This document shows, in pieces, positions 27,535 through 35,185 of a stretch of DNA of 64,000 bases. A program made the position numbers and the translations under genes. How positions within the stretch are numbered: position 1 is the first letter of the stretch; every line of letters starts with the position of its first letter. Source of the stretch: Embleya hyalina (GTDB taxonomy: Bacteria; Actinomycetota; Actinomycetes; Streptomycetales; Streptomycetaceae); the NCBI RefSeq assembly GCF_003967355.1, contig NZ_BIFH01000027.1, forward strand, positions 124,001 through 188,000. The letters run 5' to 3'. Below the pieces are notes generated by a model that had not been told where the DNA came from, made no database searches, and saw only the letters and a list, made by a program, of their open reading frames with translations.

Positions 27535-27791
27535 TGTACGGCTGGATCTGGCGCACCCTGCCGGGGAACGTGTGGGTGAAGCTCCTGCTCTCCCTGGTCC
27601 TGGTGCTGGCCATCGTGTACGCGCTGTTCACGTGGGTCTTCCCGTGGGCCGAACCCCTGCTGCCGTTCAGCGATGTGACGGTCGATCAGGACAACGTGAC
27701 GAACACCACCGGACCCGGCGGCGCGCCGCGTCCGGCCGGTGCGACCTCGGCGACTTCGCCCTCGTCACTGCCGGGGGGGCTGCCGGGATGA
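27534..27791 (+). CDS. Small single-helix membrane protein
   Basis: An 85-residue protein with one strong membrane helix (VKLLLSLVLVLAIVYALFTWVFPWA) after a short Trp-containing start (MYGWIWRTLPGNVW), and a Pro/Thr/Ser/Gly-rich tail. It is wedged between a class E sortase and the amidotransferase gene, whose ATG overlaps its stop. The arrangement is common in Streptomyces, but no function is known. Confidence 0.75.
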   Translation: MYGWIWRTLPGNVWVKLLLSLVLVLAIVYALFTWVFPWAEPLLPFSDVTVDQDNVTNTTGPGGAPRPAGATSATSPSSLPGGLPG

Positions 27792-28426
27792 GCGCGCGCA
27801 TTCTCGTCGTGGACAACTACGACAGCTTCGTCTTCAACCTCGTGCAGTACCTCTACCAACTCGGCGCGACCTGCGAGGTGCGGCGCAACGACGCGGTGAC
27901 GGTCGAGGAGGCCGAGGAATTCGACGGCGTGCTGCTGTCCCCGGGCCCCGGTACACCCGAGGGCGCCGGGATCTGTATGGAGATGGTGCGCCGCGAGGGC
28001 GGCCGGGTACCGGTCTTCGGGGTGTGCCTGGGGATGCAGTCCATCGCGGCGGCGCACGGCGCTACCGTTGGCCGCGCGCCCGAGCTTCTCCACGGCAAGA
28101 CCAGCCCTGTGGTGCATGAGGGGGCGGGCGTCTTCGCCGGCCTGCCGTCGCCGTTCACCGCGACGCGCTATCACTCGCTCGCGGTGGATCCGGACACGAT
28201 TCCGGCCGAACTGGAGGTGACCGCATGGACCGGGACCGGCGTGATCATGGGCCTGCGGCACCGCGACCGACCGGTCGAAGGCGTGCAGTTCCACCCGGAG
28301 TCGGTGCTGACGGAGTACGGCCACCGGATGCTGGCGAACTGGCTGGTGAGTTGCGGGGACCCGACGGCGCCGGACCGGTCGGCGGGTCTGGCACCCGTCG
28401 TCGGGCGCACGCCGCTCCCGGCCTGA
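27788..28426 (+). CDS. pabA: Aminodeoxychorismate/anthranilate synthase glutamine amidotransferase subunit
   Basis: A 212-residue class I glutamine amidotransferase. The triad is visible: cysteine in GVCLGMQSIAAAHG, histidine and glutamate in VQFHPESVLTEYG. The N-terminal VVDNYDSFVFNLVQYL and LLSPGPGTP are typical of PabA/TrpG. It feeds ammonia to an aminodeoxychorismate or anthranilate synthase large subunit; none is nearby, so it may serve folate, tryptophan or both. Confidence 0.92.
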   Translation: MSARILVVDNYDSFVFNLVQYLYQLGATCEVRRNDAVTVEEAEEFDGVLLSPGPGTPEGAGICMEMVRREGGRVPVFGVCLGMQSIAAAHGATVGRAPELLHGKTSPVVHEGAGVFAGLPSPFTATRYHSLAVDPDTIPAELEVTAWTGTGVIMGLRHRDRPVEGVQFHPESVLTEYGHRMLANWLVSCGDPTAPDRSAGLAPVVGRTPLPA

Positions 28427-28437
28427 CGGAGGGGTCG

Positions 28438-29802
28438 ATACCCGACAGCGGGTACGGGGCGGGCGAGGCCGGGCCGTATGGGCCGGGTGAGGGCGGCTCG
28501 TATCGGCCGGGTGGGGGCGGTTCCCACGCCTCGGGTGGGGGCGGCCGGCACGGAGCGGGTGAGCCGGTCCCGTACGCGCCCGAGGACTATGCGCGGGACC
28601 TGGTCGACCCCGGCTTCACCGCACCGCCCACAGCGGCCCTTCCGGCCGTTTCGGACCCGATTCCGGGCGGGCGCGCGGCCCGTCGGCGGGCCGCGCAACG
28701 CCAGCGGGCCGAGTCGATCGAGGAGACGGCGGTCCACATGCCGCCGGCGGCGATGGTGGAGGCGCCTCGGGCGCTGCCGGGGGCGCGGGCCTCGGCGGGT
28801 GCGCCGGACAGGGTGGGGGCGGCGGGCGCCGTGGAGGCGTCCGACGCGATGGACGCGTGGTTTCGGGCCGACGCGGGGGTGGTGGGCGCCGATCCGGTGC
28901 TCGACCCGGCGTACGCGCCCGCTCCGGAGGCCGTTCCGCCGTCGCCGGGCGGCGGCGCGGTCGTACCCGGCGGGCGGGCGGAGCGACGCAGGGCGCAGCG
29001 GAGGAAGGCCGGCCGGGGCGGCTCCCCTCCACCCGCGCGCCCGGGGCCGGCCGAGGGTGCCGGACGGGCCGCCCGGCGGCGGGCGGCCAAGCCGTCGACG
29101 GGCGCGCGGATACTGACCGCAGGCGCCCGCCTGGTGGGCGAACTCGCGATGACGGTGGGCGTACTGCTCGTCCTGTACGTGGTGTACCTGACCTGGTGGA
29201 CGAACATCGTGGCGGCGGAGAAGGCCAGGAACGAGGCGCACGACATACAGCAGAGCTGGAACAACACGCCCGGCCAGGTGGTCGACCCGCGCAACCCCGG
29301 CCAGTACGTCGCCCCGAACAAGGGATTCGCGCTGCTGTACATCCCCCGGATCGGGATGGAGAAGCAGGCGATCGCGGAGGGCACCGACCGGGGCAAGGTG
29401 CTCAACAACGGCCTGGTGGGCCACTACAACGACCCGAAGACGGCGATGCCTTGGGACGCCCAGGGCAACTTCGCGGTGGCCGCGCACCGCAACGGGCACG
29501 GCGAGCCGTTCCGCTACATCAACAAGCTCAAGCCCGGCGACAAGGTGGTCGTGGAGACCGCGACCACGTACTTCACGTACACCGTCGACGCGGACCTGCC
29601 GCAGACCTCGCCGTCGCACATCCAGGTGATCGATCCGATCCCCGACAAGGGGCCGTACACGAAGCCCGGCCGCTACATCACGCTGACCACGTGCACGCCG
29701 GACGGCGCCTCGACGTATCGGTTGATCGTCTGGGGCCACCTGGAGGAGGAGCGGCCGCGTTCCCAGGGCAAACCGGACGCGCTGCTGTCCGGGGCGAAGT
29801 GA
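28438..29802 (+). CDS. Class E sortase with long disordered N-terminus (second of three; start uncertain)
   Basis: The C-terminal ~220 residues form a sortase: membrane helix (ELAMTVGVLLVLYVVYLTWW), histidine in AAHRNGHGEPF, cysteine in TLTTCTP, arginine in YRLIVWGHL. An Arg/Ala/Gly-rich cytosolic region of about 230 residues precedes it. The start is a problem: GGAGGGG at 28428-28434 is correctly spaced from an ATA at 28438, but no ATG, GTG or TTG occurs in frame from there until ATG 28738. Upstream alternatives (TTG 28351, ATG 28225) lie inside pabA without a clear site. The coordinates given assume ATA. Confidence 0.8.
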   Translation: MPDSGYGAGEAGPYGPGEGGSYRPGGGGSHASGGGGRHGAGEPVPYAPEDYARDLVDPGFTAPPTAALPAVSDPIPGGRAARRRAAQRQRAESIEETAVHMPPAAMVEAPRALPGARASAGAPDRVGAAGAVEASDAMDAWFRADAGVVGADPVLDPAYAPAPEAVPPSPGGGAVVPGGRAERRRAQRRKAGRGGSPPPARPGPAEGAGRAARRRAAKPSTGARILTAGARLVGELAMTVGVLLVLYVVYLTWWTNIVAAEKARNEAHDIQQSWNNTPGQVVDPRNPGQYVAPNKGFALLYIPRIGMEKQAIAEGTDRGKVLNNGLVGHYNDPKTAMPWDAQGNFAVAAHRNGHGEPFRYINKLKPGDKVVVETATTYFTYTVDADLPQTSPSHIQVIDPIPDKGPYTKPGRYITLTTCTPDGASTYRLIVWGHLEEERPRSQGKPDALLSGAK

Positions 29803-29867
29803 CGGCGCATCACATTCCGGTCTCCGGGTCCTGACCGAACTTCTTGTCTGTGCCAAGCTGTCGACCC

Positions 29868-30623
29868 ATGGGCGCTGTACGCAAAACGATTCGCGTCGGG
29901 GCGGAACTCCTCCTGACCCTGGGCCTGGTCGGCCTGCTGCTGTGTGTGCACCAGCTCTACTGGACCAACTTCGAGGCCCGGGCCGAGGCCCGCAACGAGG
30001 TGGAACAGCTGCGCAAGGACTGGGCCCGCCAGGGCACCGCCGAACCACCCGCCGCGCAGCAACCCACCGACGTCCTGGACGGTCCCACCGACGTCAGCGT
30101 GGACGGCGGCAAGGACGGCCAGAAGGTGGTGGGTTCGCACACCATCCGCGGCGAGACGCTGGCCATCCTGTGGATCCCCAGGCTCGGCTCGGACTGGTAC
30201 CAGCCGATCATCGAGGGGTCGAGCCTGGCCTCGCTCTCGAAGGGCGTCGGCCACTACACGTACCCGCCCTACGTCGGCCCCGGCGGCGCCGGCAACTTCG
30301 GCCTCGCCGGCCACCGCAACGGGCACGGCGAGCCGTTCCGCCACCTGAACAACCTGCGGGCGGGCGACAAGGTCGTGGTGGAGACCAAGTCCCAGTGGTT
30401 CACGTACACGATCGTCAAGGGCCCGTTCATCACCAAGCCCTCCAACGGCTCGGTCCTCACCTCCCGCCCCCCGGACCTGGGCGGGCCCGCCGGGCGCAGC
30501 CTGATCACCCTGACCACGTGCGATCCGGAATTCACCTCCAAGAACCGCATGATCTATTGGGGCGAACTCACCACGACGGACCCGAAACAGGGCGACGCGA
30601 AGCCGGCGGCCCTGCGCCGCTGA
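29868..30623 (+). CDS. Class E sortase (third of three)
   Basis: A 251-residue sortase with a membrane helix (LLLTLGLVGLLLCVHQLYW), catalytic histidine in AGHRNGHGEPF, cysteine in TLTTCDP and arginine in NRMIYWGEL. The start is ATG 29868; no ribosome binding site is apparent, so a leaderless message is possible. It resembles the second sortase in its core more than the first, suggesting local duplication. Substrates would be LAXTG-type cell-wall proteins, none of which is in this window. Confidence 0.9.
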   Translation: MGAVRKTIRVGAELLLTLGLVGLLLCVHQLYWTNFEARAEARNEVEQLRKDWARQGTAEPPAAQQPTDVLDGPTDVSVDGGKDGQKVVGSHTIRGETLAILWIPRLGSDWYQPIIEGSSLASLSKGVGHYTYPPYVGPGGAGNFGLAGHRNGHGEPFRHLNNLRAGDKVVVETKSQWFTYTIVKGPFITKPSNGSVLTSRPPDLGGPAGRSLITLTTCDPEFTSKNRMIYWGELTTTDPKQGDAKPAALRR

Positions 30624-30833
30624 GCGCGGGGCGGACACCGGGAAGGCACGGGGCGCCGCGAGGACGCCGTCACGGTTCGGCACCGACAACGCTGCCGCCC
30701 GGAGCCGTAGGATCGAACCCACCCCCCATCGGCGGACCTGTGGATACGGCCCGGCGACTCGCCGTCCCTACCCAAACGACGACAGCGCTTGATAGCTTCA
30801 CTCTCCTTTCGATCTCAGCAACGGAGGGTGAAG

Positions 30834-32198
30834 ATGACCCTTGCCGTACGGGGCCACCTCTTGTTGATCGAGAGCGCGCGGGGTCGTGCGTCCCGTCGAC
30901 AGTTGCGCGGCACCGGCGCCAACCTGGGCGCGATGACCGAGGTACCCCCGGCGTGCTTTGCCCCCGGCGCCTCGGGTGTCGACGTCGTTCAGATAGACGA
31001 CGCGGTCAACCCCCACGCGGTACTGAGCCGCATCAAGGCCGCGGCACGAACCCCGGGGCCCGTGGTCGTGTACGTCTCGGGTCTGCTGATGTTCGATCGC
31101 ACCGGCGCTCCGCATCTCGGGCTGCGGGACTCCACGCCGCGCAGCGTGCGCTATGACGGGCTGCCGTGGGAGTGGCTGGTGAACGCGCTTCGTTCGCGGC
31201 CTCGCAGCGAAACACTGGTCATCGCGGACTTCGCCACCGACGCGCAGAGTTGGGCCCGACTTCGGGACGGCACCCCGGCGCCACTGACGAGCGGCCTGCC
31301 GGTGTGGGGCGTGATCAACCCGCCGGCCAGGTCGGCGGACGGCACCAGCCCCTTCACCCGCGCGTTGTCCGCGGTACTGCCGCGGGGCATACCTCGGGTG
31401 CCCGCCGAGGTGCATCCGTCCGACATCCACCGTGCGGTGGTGGAGCGGGCCGGTCTGGCGGTCGACACCGTGGAACTCGTACCGGATGTACCCGGGTTGC
31501 GGCTGGGGAACGTCCACCCGGGGGCGGCGCCGGCCGCGCTCGCCCCCTCCGACGTCAGGACTGCCGGGCCGCTCGCACAGACGCGCCTGCAACCGTCCGA
31601 CCCGGCGGCGTACACGGGTGATCTCACCCGGATTCGGACGGCGAGCGAAGCGGGTGACCACACAGTCGCCGTCCTCGTGGCCCGAGAGCTGGACAACCGC
31701 CTGGCAACGACTCTGGGGATCGAGCACCCCGACTCATGGGCCGCTCGGGAAGTCCACGCCTGGGCATCGGCGATGGCCGGCCGCTACCTTCAGGCCTGCG
31801 AGCTGTACCGCGACGTCGCCCGACGACGCATGCGGGCCCTGCCCAACGACCACGCGACCGTCCTGGGCCCCACCGACTGCGCCCACGCGGCGTGGCTCCG
31901 CATCACCGACGGGGACGACGCGCGCCGAGTCGGCCCTTCGATCGTCGCCCTTCGAGAACTCGTACCCGGCCCCGGCGGAGCGCTCTCGGCCGCACGGCGC
32001 CACCTGACCCGACTCCGAGACGACGACCCCGAGGCGCAACTGCGCCGCGGACCCGACGCATGGTCCGCCTACCTCGGCCGCCAAACCCGACAATCCACCG
32101 GCCACACCGACACCCCGGCAACAGTCGGGCGATCAACTCGGCCCAAAGTTGTTCAAGATGATCGTTCGCAGATCCGAGAGCCGAGATCATCACACTGA
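30834..32198 (+). CDS. Uncharacterised protein with caspase-like N-terminus and helical C-terminus
   Basis: A 454-residue protein starting at ATG 30834 behind CGGAGGG. Residues 1-190 alternate beta and alpha as in caspase-type folds (VVVYVSGLLMFD; LVIADFATDAQSW), but the positions where caspases keep the His and Cys dyad hold Leu and Thr/Ala, so it would be inactive if homologous. Residues 270-440 are helical with TPR-like spacing. Similar proteins seem conserved in Streptomyces near the gyrase region; this is from memory of the family, not a search. Function is unknown. Confidence 0.6.
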   Translation: MTLAVRGHLLLIESARGRASRRQLRGTGANLGAMTEVPPACFAPGASGVDVVQIDDAVNPHAVLSRIKAAARTPGPVVVYVSGLLMFDRTGAPHLGLRDSTPRSVRYDGLPWEWLVNALRSRPRSETLVIADFATDAQSWARLRDGTPAPLTSGLPVWGVINPPARSADGTSPFTRALSAVLPRGIPRVPAEVHPSDIHRAVVERAGLAVDTVELVPDVPGLRLGNVHPGAAPAALAPSDVRTAGPLAQTRLQPSDPAAYTGDLTRIRTASEAGDHTVAVLVARELDNRLATTLGIEHPDSWAAREVHAWASAMAGRYLQACELYRDVARRRMRALPNDHATVLGPTDCAHAAWLRITDGDDARRVGPSIVALRELVPGPGGALSAARRHLTRLRDDDPEAQLRRGPDAWSAYLGRQTRQSTGHTDTPATVGRSTRPKVVQDDRSQIREPRSSH

Positions 32199-32223
32199 AA
32201 CACGGCGTGAGGAGAGGGTGGAC

Positions 32224-32592
32224 ATGTCGGATCACGACGGGGCAAGGCTGTTCCGCGAAACGTGGATCGCCGGCGTACACAAGCACTTCCCGGGCGAACC
32301 CAAGCCTGGCTACGTCACGCCCTGGGACGACACCCCCGAGTGGGAGCGCAAGGCCGCCGGCGCCGTGTACCAACAGGTTCGACAGTTCCTGGAGCTGAGC
32401 ACGGGACATGCGGCACGGTTGACTCGCGAGCAGAAGGGGCGCTTCGTCGCCACCTGTTGGACGGCGCAGATGTTCAAGCACTTCGAGGACCCCAAGCCGG
32501 GCTACGTCGCCGACTGGGCGGACCTACCGGACTGGCAGCGGGAAACAGACTGCGACATCTTCGAGGCGATCGAAGGCTCTCCGAACCGATGA
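32224..32592 (+). CDS. Uncharacterised protein with two internal repeats
   Basis: A 122-residue protein starting at ATG 32224 behind GAGGAGAGGG. It contains two related halves: HKHFPGEPKPGYVTPWDDTP and FKHFEDPKPGYVADWADLP, each followed by a W-containing helix. The duplicated KHF-PKPGYV-W-D-P-W pattern suggests an ancient tandem duplication, perhaps a small binding fold. It lies just left of the mobile-element scar, and its codon use matches the host, so it is probably native. No function is known. Confidence 0.65.
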   Translation: MSDHDGARLFRETWIAGVHKHFPGEPKPGYVTPWDDTPEWERKAAGAVYQQVRQFLELSTGHAARLTREQKGRFVATCWTAQMFKHFEDPKPGYVADWADLPDWQRETDCDIFEAIEGSPNR

Positions 32593-32602
32593 AGCCCGTC
32601 CA

Positions 32603-32631
32603 AACACGTAGAGAAAGTTTGAACGCACGGC
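32603..32631. repeat. 29-bp direct repeat, copy 1
   Basis: A 29-bp sequence that begins AACACGTAGAG and ends GAACGCACGGC is identical to 36503-36531. It lies 11 bases past the 122-residue gene, at the edge of the old integrase remnant. Confidence 0.85.
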
Positions 32632-32860
32632 ATTACCGGCCCGACGGGTGGGCTCTGTCTCCGGAAGCCCAACAGCACCCCGAGCACCAGCGGAAGAAGC
32701 GCACACCGAGCCCTCCACCGGCCGTCGTCATGCGAACCCCTCGGTTCGCGCGGGTGCGAGGCAGGATCCAGGCGATCACGAACAGGATCACGGCCACGGC
32801 AGATCCCGAACTCGAAGGGCTCGGAGGCGATGCCGTCGACCTCCAACGCGACGATCTCCC
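32632..32860. other. Non-coding remnant between repeat and integrase fragment
   Basis: No intact gene is supported. This is probably decayed element DNA between the 29-bp repeat and the truncated integrase. Confidence 0.45.
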
Positions 32861-33134
32861 ACACTCGGACCGGATCGTGGTGGTTCACGTTCCACGAAGG
32901 GCGGGACACGCAGTCGACGTGGCTTGCGGAAGCCAAGATTCGGGAGGTCGCTCGGCGGGCTCGGCTCGGCCACAGGATGCCGGACATCGCGCGGGTCTAC
33001 GAAAGCACGTGACGCCGGAGATGGAACGGCAAGTACTGGACGCTCTCAACCACGATGAACGCGCCCGGCTCATAACCTGGTTTCCGCACCTGGAGGCGGT
33101 CATTGCCGAACTCCTGGAAGGGCGGGCGGCCTGA
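32861..33134 (+). pseudogene. 3' fragment of a tyrosine integrase, frameshifted
   Basis: One frame encodes WWFTFHEGRDTQSTWL, then VARRARLGHRMPDIARVYE, matching the C-terminus of the intact integrase at 43263-44549 (WFTFHEGRHTQSTWL; ARLGHKMPGIARVYE). At about 33003-33006 two extra bases relative to the intact gene shift the frame, which then continues as HVTPEMERQVLDAL to a GRAA ending. The HxxR histidine is changed to Asp (EGRD for EGRH). The 5' two-thirds are missing. It is the relic of an older element at the same att site. Confidence 0.85.
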
Positions 33135-33166
33135 TTCGGCTCACCCCTAAATGGCCCCTAAGTTGA

Positions 33167-33205
33167 TCAAGGGCCCTTCCCCGGCGTACGGGAAAGGGCC
33201 CTTGA
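33167..33205 (+). terminator. Terminator of the integrase remnant
   Basis: The arms 33167-33178 and 33194-33205 form a stem of the same sequence class as the hairpin after the intact integrase (44579-44621), supporting homology of the two element ends. Confidence 0.75.
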
Positions 33206-33216
33206 CCTGCATGTAC

Positions 33217-33266
33217 GAGAGTGGGCCTAACAGGACTTGAACCTGTGGCCTCTTCCTTATCAGGGA
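33217..33266. other. attL: att copy (left end of the AICE)
   Basis: This 50-bp segment is identical to 44631-44680, which contains the 3' half of tRNA-Ile. Here only the 3' half of the tRNA is present (from 33222); the sequence then diverges, so it is not a functional tRNA. It marks the junction between the old remnant and the present element. Confidence 0.92.
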
Positions 33267-33379
33267 TGCTCGGGCACCCCTCTGACCTGGGCAGACGCAG
33301 AGGACCCTTGCGTCACAAGGACCGTTGCCCCGGGTTGCGACGGGTTCCGGCGCCTTCCCGTCCGTTCCTCACCCCTAAA

Positions 33380-33607
33380 TCACCCCACATACATGGGAAC
33401 AAGATCGGCTTCGCAGGCTCGACTCAACGGGGGCACCTCGGCTCCCACGGGCGTGCTTGGCCCGGTCCGATCGAAGCATCGTCTGCACGCGTACTCGCTC
33501 CACCCGGGTCCGCTCGCGGTGACCACGCGGCGTACGACTTCGACGTCATCCCGCATCTCCGAGCAGCGATGGCAGAAACGCTTGCGTGCAGGTTGAGGCA
33601 GCGTCAT
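33380..33607 (-). CDS. Small cysteine-rich AICE protein
   Basis: A 75-residue protein starting at ATG 33605-33607. Two CxxC-type pairs (FCHRCSEM and YACRRCF) flank ASGPGWSEY, forming a likely single zinc-binding knuckle. Its start overlaps the stop of the upstream gene (ATGA), so it is the last gene of the leftward small-gene operon. Similar small zinc proteins occur in Streptomyces integrative elements; role unknown. Confidence 0.6.
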   Translation of the reverse strand: MTLPQPARKRFCHRCSEMRDDVEVVRRVVTASGPGWSEYACRRCFDRTGPSTPVGAEVPPLSRACEADLVPMYVG

Positions 33608-34128
33608 ACGAAGGCGGTCCCTCGGGATGTGATGGTGAAGGGTCGATCGCATCCGGCGCGGCCGGCTTCCGCTGCGTCTCGGCGCTCTCGCCGTACAACT
33701 CCCTCGTGCCGTCGCACGGCTTCCCGCTGCTCTCGCTCGGCGGCTTCCCGCTCCATCTGTTCGCCGCGGCGGACCCAGTAGGCATCCTCCTTGGCCTGCT
33801 TCCGGGCTCGCTCCTCCCAAAGCCGAGTCACGAACGGACGTACGAGCACATAACCGGGCTCGAACTCGGGCTCAGCCAGCACGGAGGACACAGGGCCAGG
33901 TGCGGCGATCACAGCCGGCTCGCGGGCAGCAACGTCCTCGGACGTCGGCGGGATGAAGTCGCGCCAAGTCACACCACTGGCCTTCCGCGTGGGCCTGGGC
34001 GTGCTCGGTCCGGCTGGGCGGGGTCGGCTCGGGCTGCTTGTGGGGCGAGCACGATGCATGCCGGTCGCCGTCGACGGGGCGGGACGTCCGAGAACCCATC
34101 CGAGTAAGCGGGCAATAAGCTCTGTCAT
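33604..34128 (-). CDS. AICE hypothetical protein with arginine/glutamate-rich C-terminus
   Basis: A 174-residue protein: a short hydrophobic start (MTELIARLLGWVLG), a Pro/Arg/Ser-rich middle, then VLVRPFVTRLWEERARKQAKEDAYWVRRGEQ leading into a charged helix rich in Arg and Glu (to about residue 160), probably a coiled coil. VRPY/VRPF-type proteins of this layout recur in Streptomyces AICEs. Function unknown. It is coupled to the zinc-knuckle gene downstream. Confidence 0.6.
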   Translation of the reverse strand: MTELIARLLGWVLGRPAPSTATGMHRARPTSSPSRPRPAGPSTPRPTRKASGVTWRDFIPPTSEDVAAREPAVIAAPGPVSSVLAEPEFEPGYVLVRPFVTRLWEERARKQAKEDAYWVRRGEQMEREAAEREQREAVRRHEGVVRRERRDAAEAGRAGCDRPFTITSRGTAFV

Positions 34129-34169
34129 TGCTTGGTCAGCTCCTGCTCAGGAATCGCTGATCGGCTATG

Positions 34170-34199
34170 CCTGGGGGCCGTTAGGCGACGGCCCCCAGG
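34170..34199. terminator. Hairpin within the leftward AICE operon
   Basis: The arms 34170-34181 and 34188-34199 pair perfectly over 12 bases with a six-base loop. It lies between the 97-residue and 174-residue genes and may attenuate or terminate transcription. The rest of 34129-34347 holds no supportable gene. Confidence 0.55.
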
Positions 34200-34347
34200 T
34201 GCTTGCATGTCTGCCCCTGGTCCGCGCGGAAGAGCTTCACCGCACCCGAAAGTGCCCTGGCGTTGAAGCTGGTTCACTGGATCAACTCCGCCCAGACGGC
34301 GCGATCCTGCGGGCCGCGAATCTGCATCGCGCGAGCAAGGGTGAGGG

Positions 34348-34641
34348 TCAGCTCGGCGGCTTGGCCCGGTACAACTCGGAACCCTTCAGCATGTACGGCA
34401 TGCCGCCCGGCGGAAGCACAATGACCACCTGGTCGTTGTCGAGCCCGGGTGAATTCTCGGCTCGCTCGACCCGCCCGGCGAGGTAGGCGTCGTGGCCGAA
34501 CCCGGGGCGCGGGGCGACCCAATCGCCAACCTTGATCCGCTCGGGCGCGCGGCGAAGTTCCTCACGGGGCGGCAGGGTGCGTGCCTCGATCACCGGCACA
34601 ACATCGCCGGTTGCGGTCACCACGAAGTCGGGGCGCGTCAC
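34348..34641 (-). CDS. AICE hypothetical protein, 97 residues
   Basis: The start is GTG 34639-34641, with GAGGA upstream. The product begins VTRPDFVVTATGDVVPVIEA and contains IKVGDWVAPRPGFGHDAYLAGRVERAE, a beta-rich KOW/SH3-like stretch, then VVIVLPPGGMPYML. No family name can be assigned. It overlaps the stop of the 44-residue gene upstream (GTGA). Confidence 0.55.
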   Translation of the reverse strand: MTRPDFVVTATGDVVPVIEARTLPPREELRRAPERIKVGDWVAPRPGFGHDAYLAGRVERAENSPGLDNDQVVIVLPPGGMPYMLKGSELYRAKPPS

Positions 34642-34772
34642 GACGGGGTTCCTCGGCGGGGAGCAGGGAACCACGCGTCCGCGCGAGCGAGATACCAACG
34701 ACGTGCCCGCCGCACGATGACGGCCCGTTGGGCAATCTCTCGCGGGGTCAACAGTGATTCGCCACGGCTCAT
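34638..34772 (-). CDS. Small AICE protein, 44 residues
   Basis: The start is ATG 34770-34772, eight bases after GGAGG. The product MSRGESLLTPREIAQRAVIV continues with an Arg/Trp-rich helix and stops at TGA 34638-34640, overlapping the GTG of the next gene. The strong site and coupled stop/start make it a likely real small gene. Unknown function. Confidence 0.5.
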   Translation of the reverse strand: MSRGESLLTPREIAQRAVIVRRARRWYLARADAWFPAPRRGTPS

Positions 34773-34799
34773 GCGCCCGTCCTCCTAATCGGCTGGTGT

Positions 34800-34887
34800 C
34801 CGGCGTGCCGTATCGCGGGGTGTACCGACACGGCACGCCGGAGTCGGGTGCCCTGGTGTCGGGGGCTCGGGCCGGGGACGACACCAG
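34800..34887. promoter_or_regulatory. Two consecutive hairpins in the leftward operon
   Basis: Stem 1 pairs 34800-34811 with 34830-34841 (12 bp); stem 2 pairs 34851-34860 with 34878-34887 (10 bp). They separate the 80-residue gene from the 44-residue gene and could form a terminator or an RNA control element. Confidence 0.5.
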
Positions 34888-34894
34888 GGGCAAT

Positions 34895-35137
34895 TCAGTA
34901 ATCGGTATGCAGGTAGCGGCAGTTCGCCGAGCACGCACACGGCGGCTCGTTCCTGGGCGCTCCGTCGCCCCACGGCCACGGGGCCGACGCTGACCCGAAA
35001 ACCCTTGTGTGCGCGATGAGTTCCCGTGTGCCGTCCTGATCGATGCGACGGATCGAGAGGGTCATTTCGCTACGCGAAGACTGCGGCAACTCGTTGAATC
35101 CGCCACCCGGCGAACGGCCGTGACTGGGCTCAACCAT
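34895..35137 (-). CDS. AICE hypothetical protein, 80 residues
   Basis: ATG 35135-35137 follows GGAGG at six bases. The product has MTLSIRRIDQDGTRELIAHT in the middle and ends CACSANCRYLHTDY. It is the first gene of the leftward set and divergent from the GntR gene, so it may be under its control. No function is known. Confidence 0.5.
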   Translation of the reverse strand: MVEPSHGRSPGGGFNELPQSSRSEMTLSIRRIDQDGTRELIAHTRVFGSASAPWPWGDGAPRNEPPCACSANCRYLHTDY

Positions 35138-35185
35138 GCTGCGCCTCCGCGAACTTGAGTGACTTAGATGACGCTAGCGTGTGGT

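Noticed and set aside
33222-33266. A second tRNA-Ile gene
   Set aside because: Only the 3' half of the tRNA is present; the sequence diverges before the anticodon arm is complete, so it is an att copy and not a gene.
33604-33781. Plus-strand frames in the left part of the AICE
   Set aside because: The minus strand has coupled stops and starts and plausible proteins; plus-strand frames are shadows.
34274-34522. An 82-codon minus-strand frame inside the AICE
   Set aside because: It overlaps the better supported 97-residue gene in another frame and has no site or domain.
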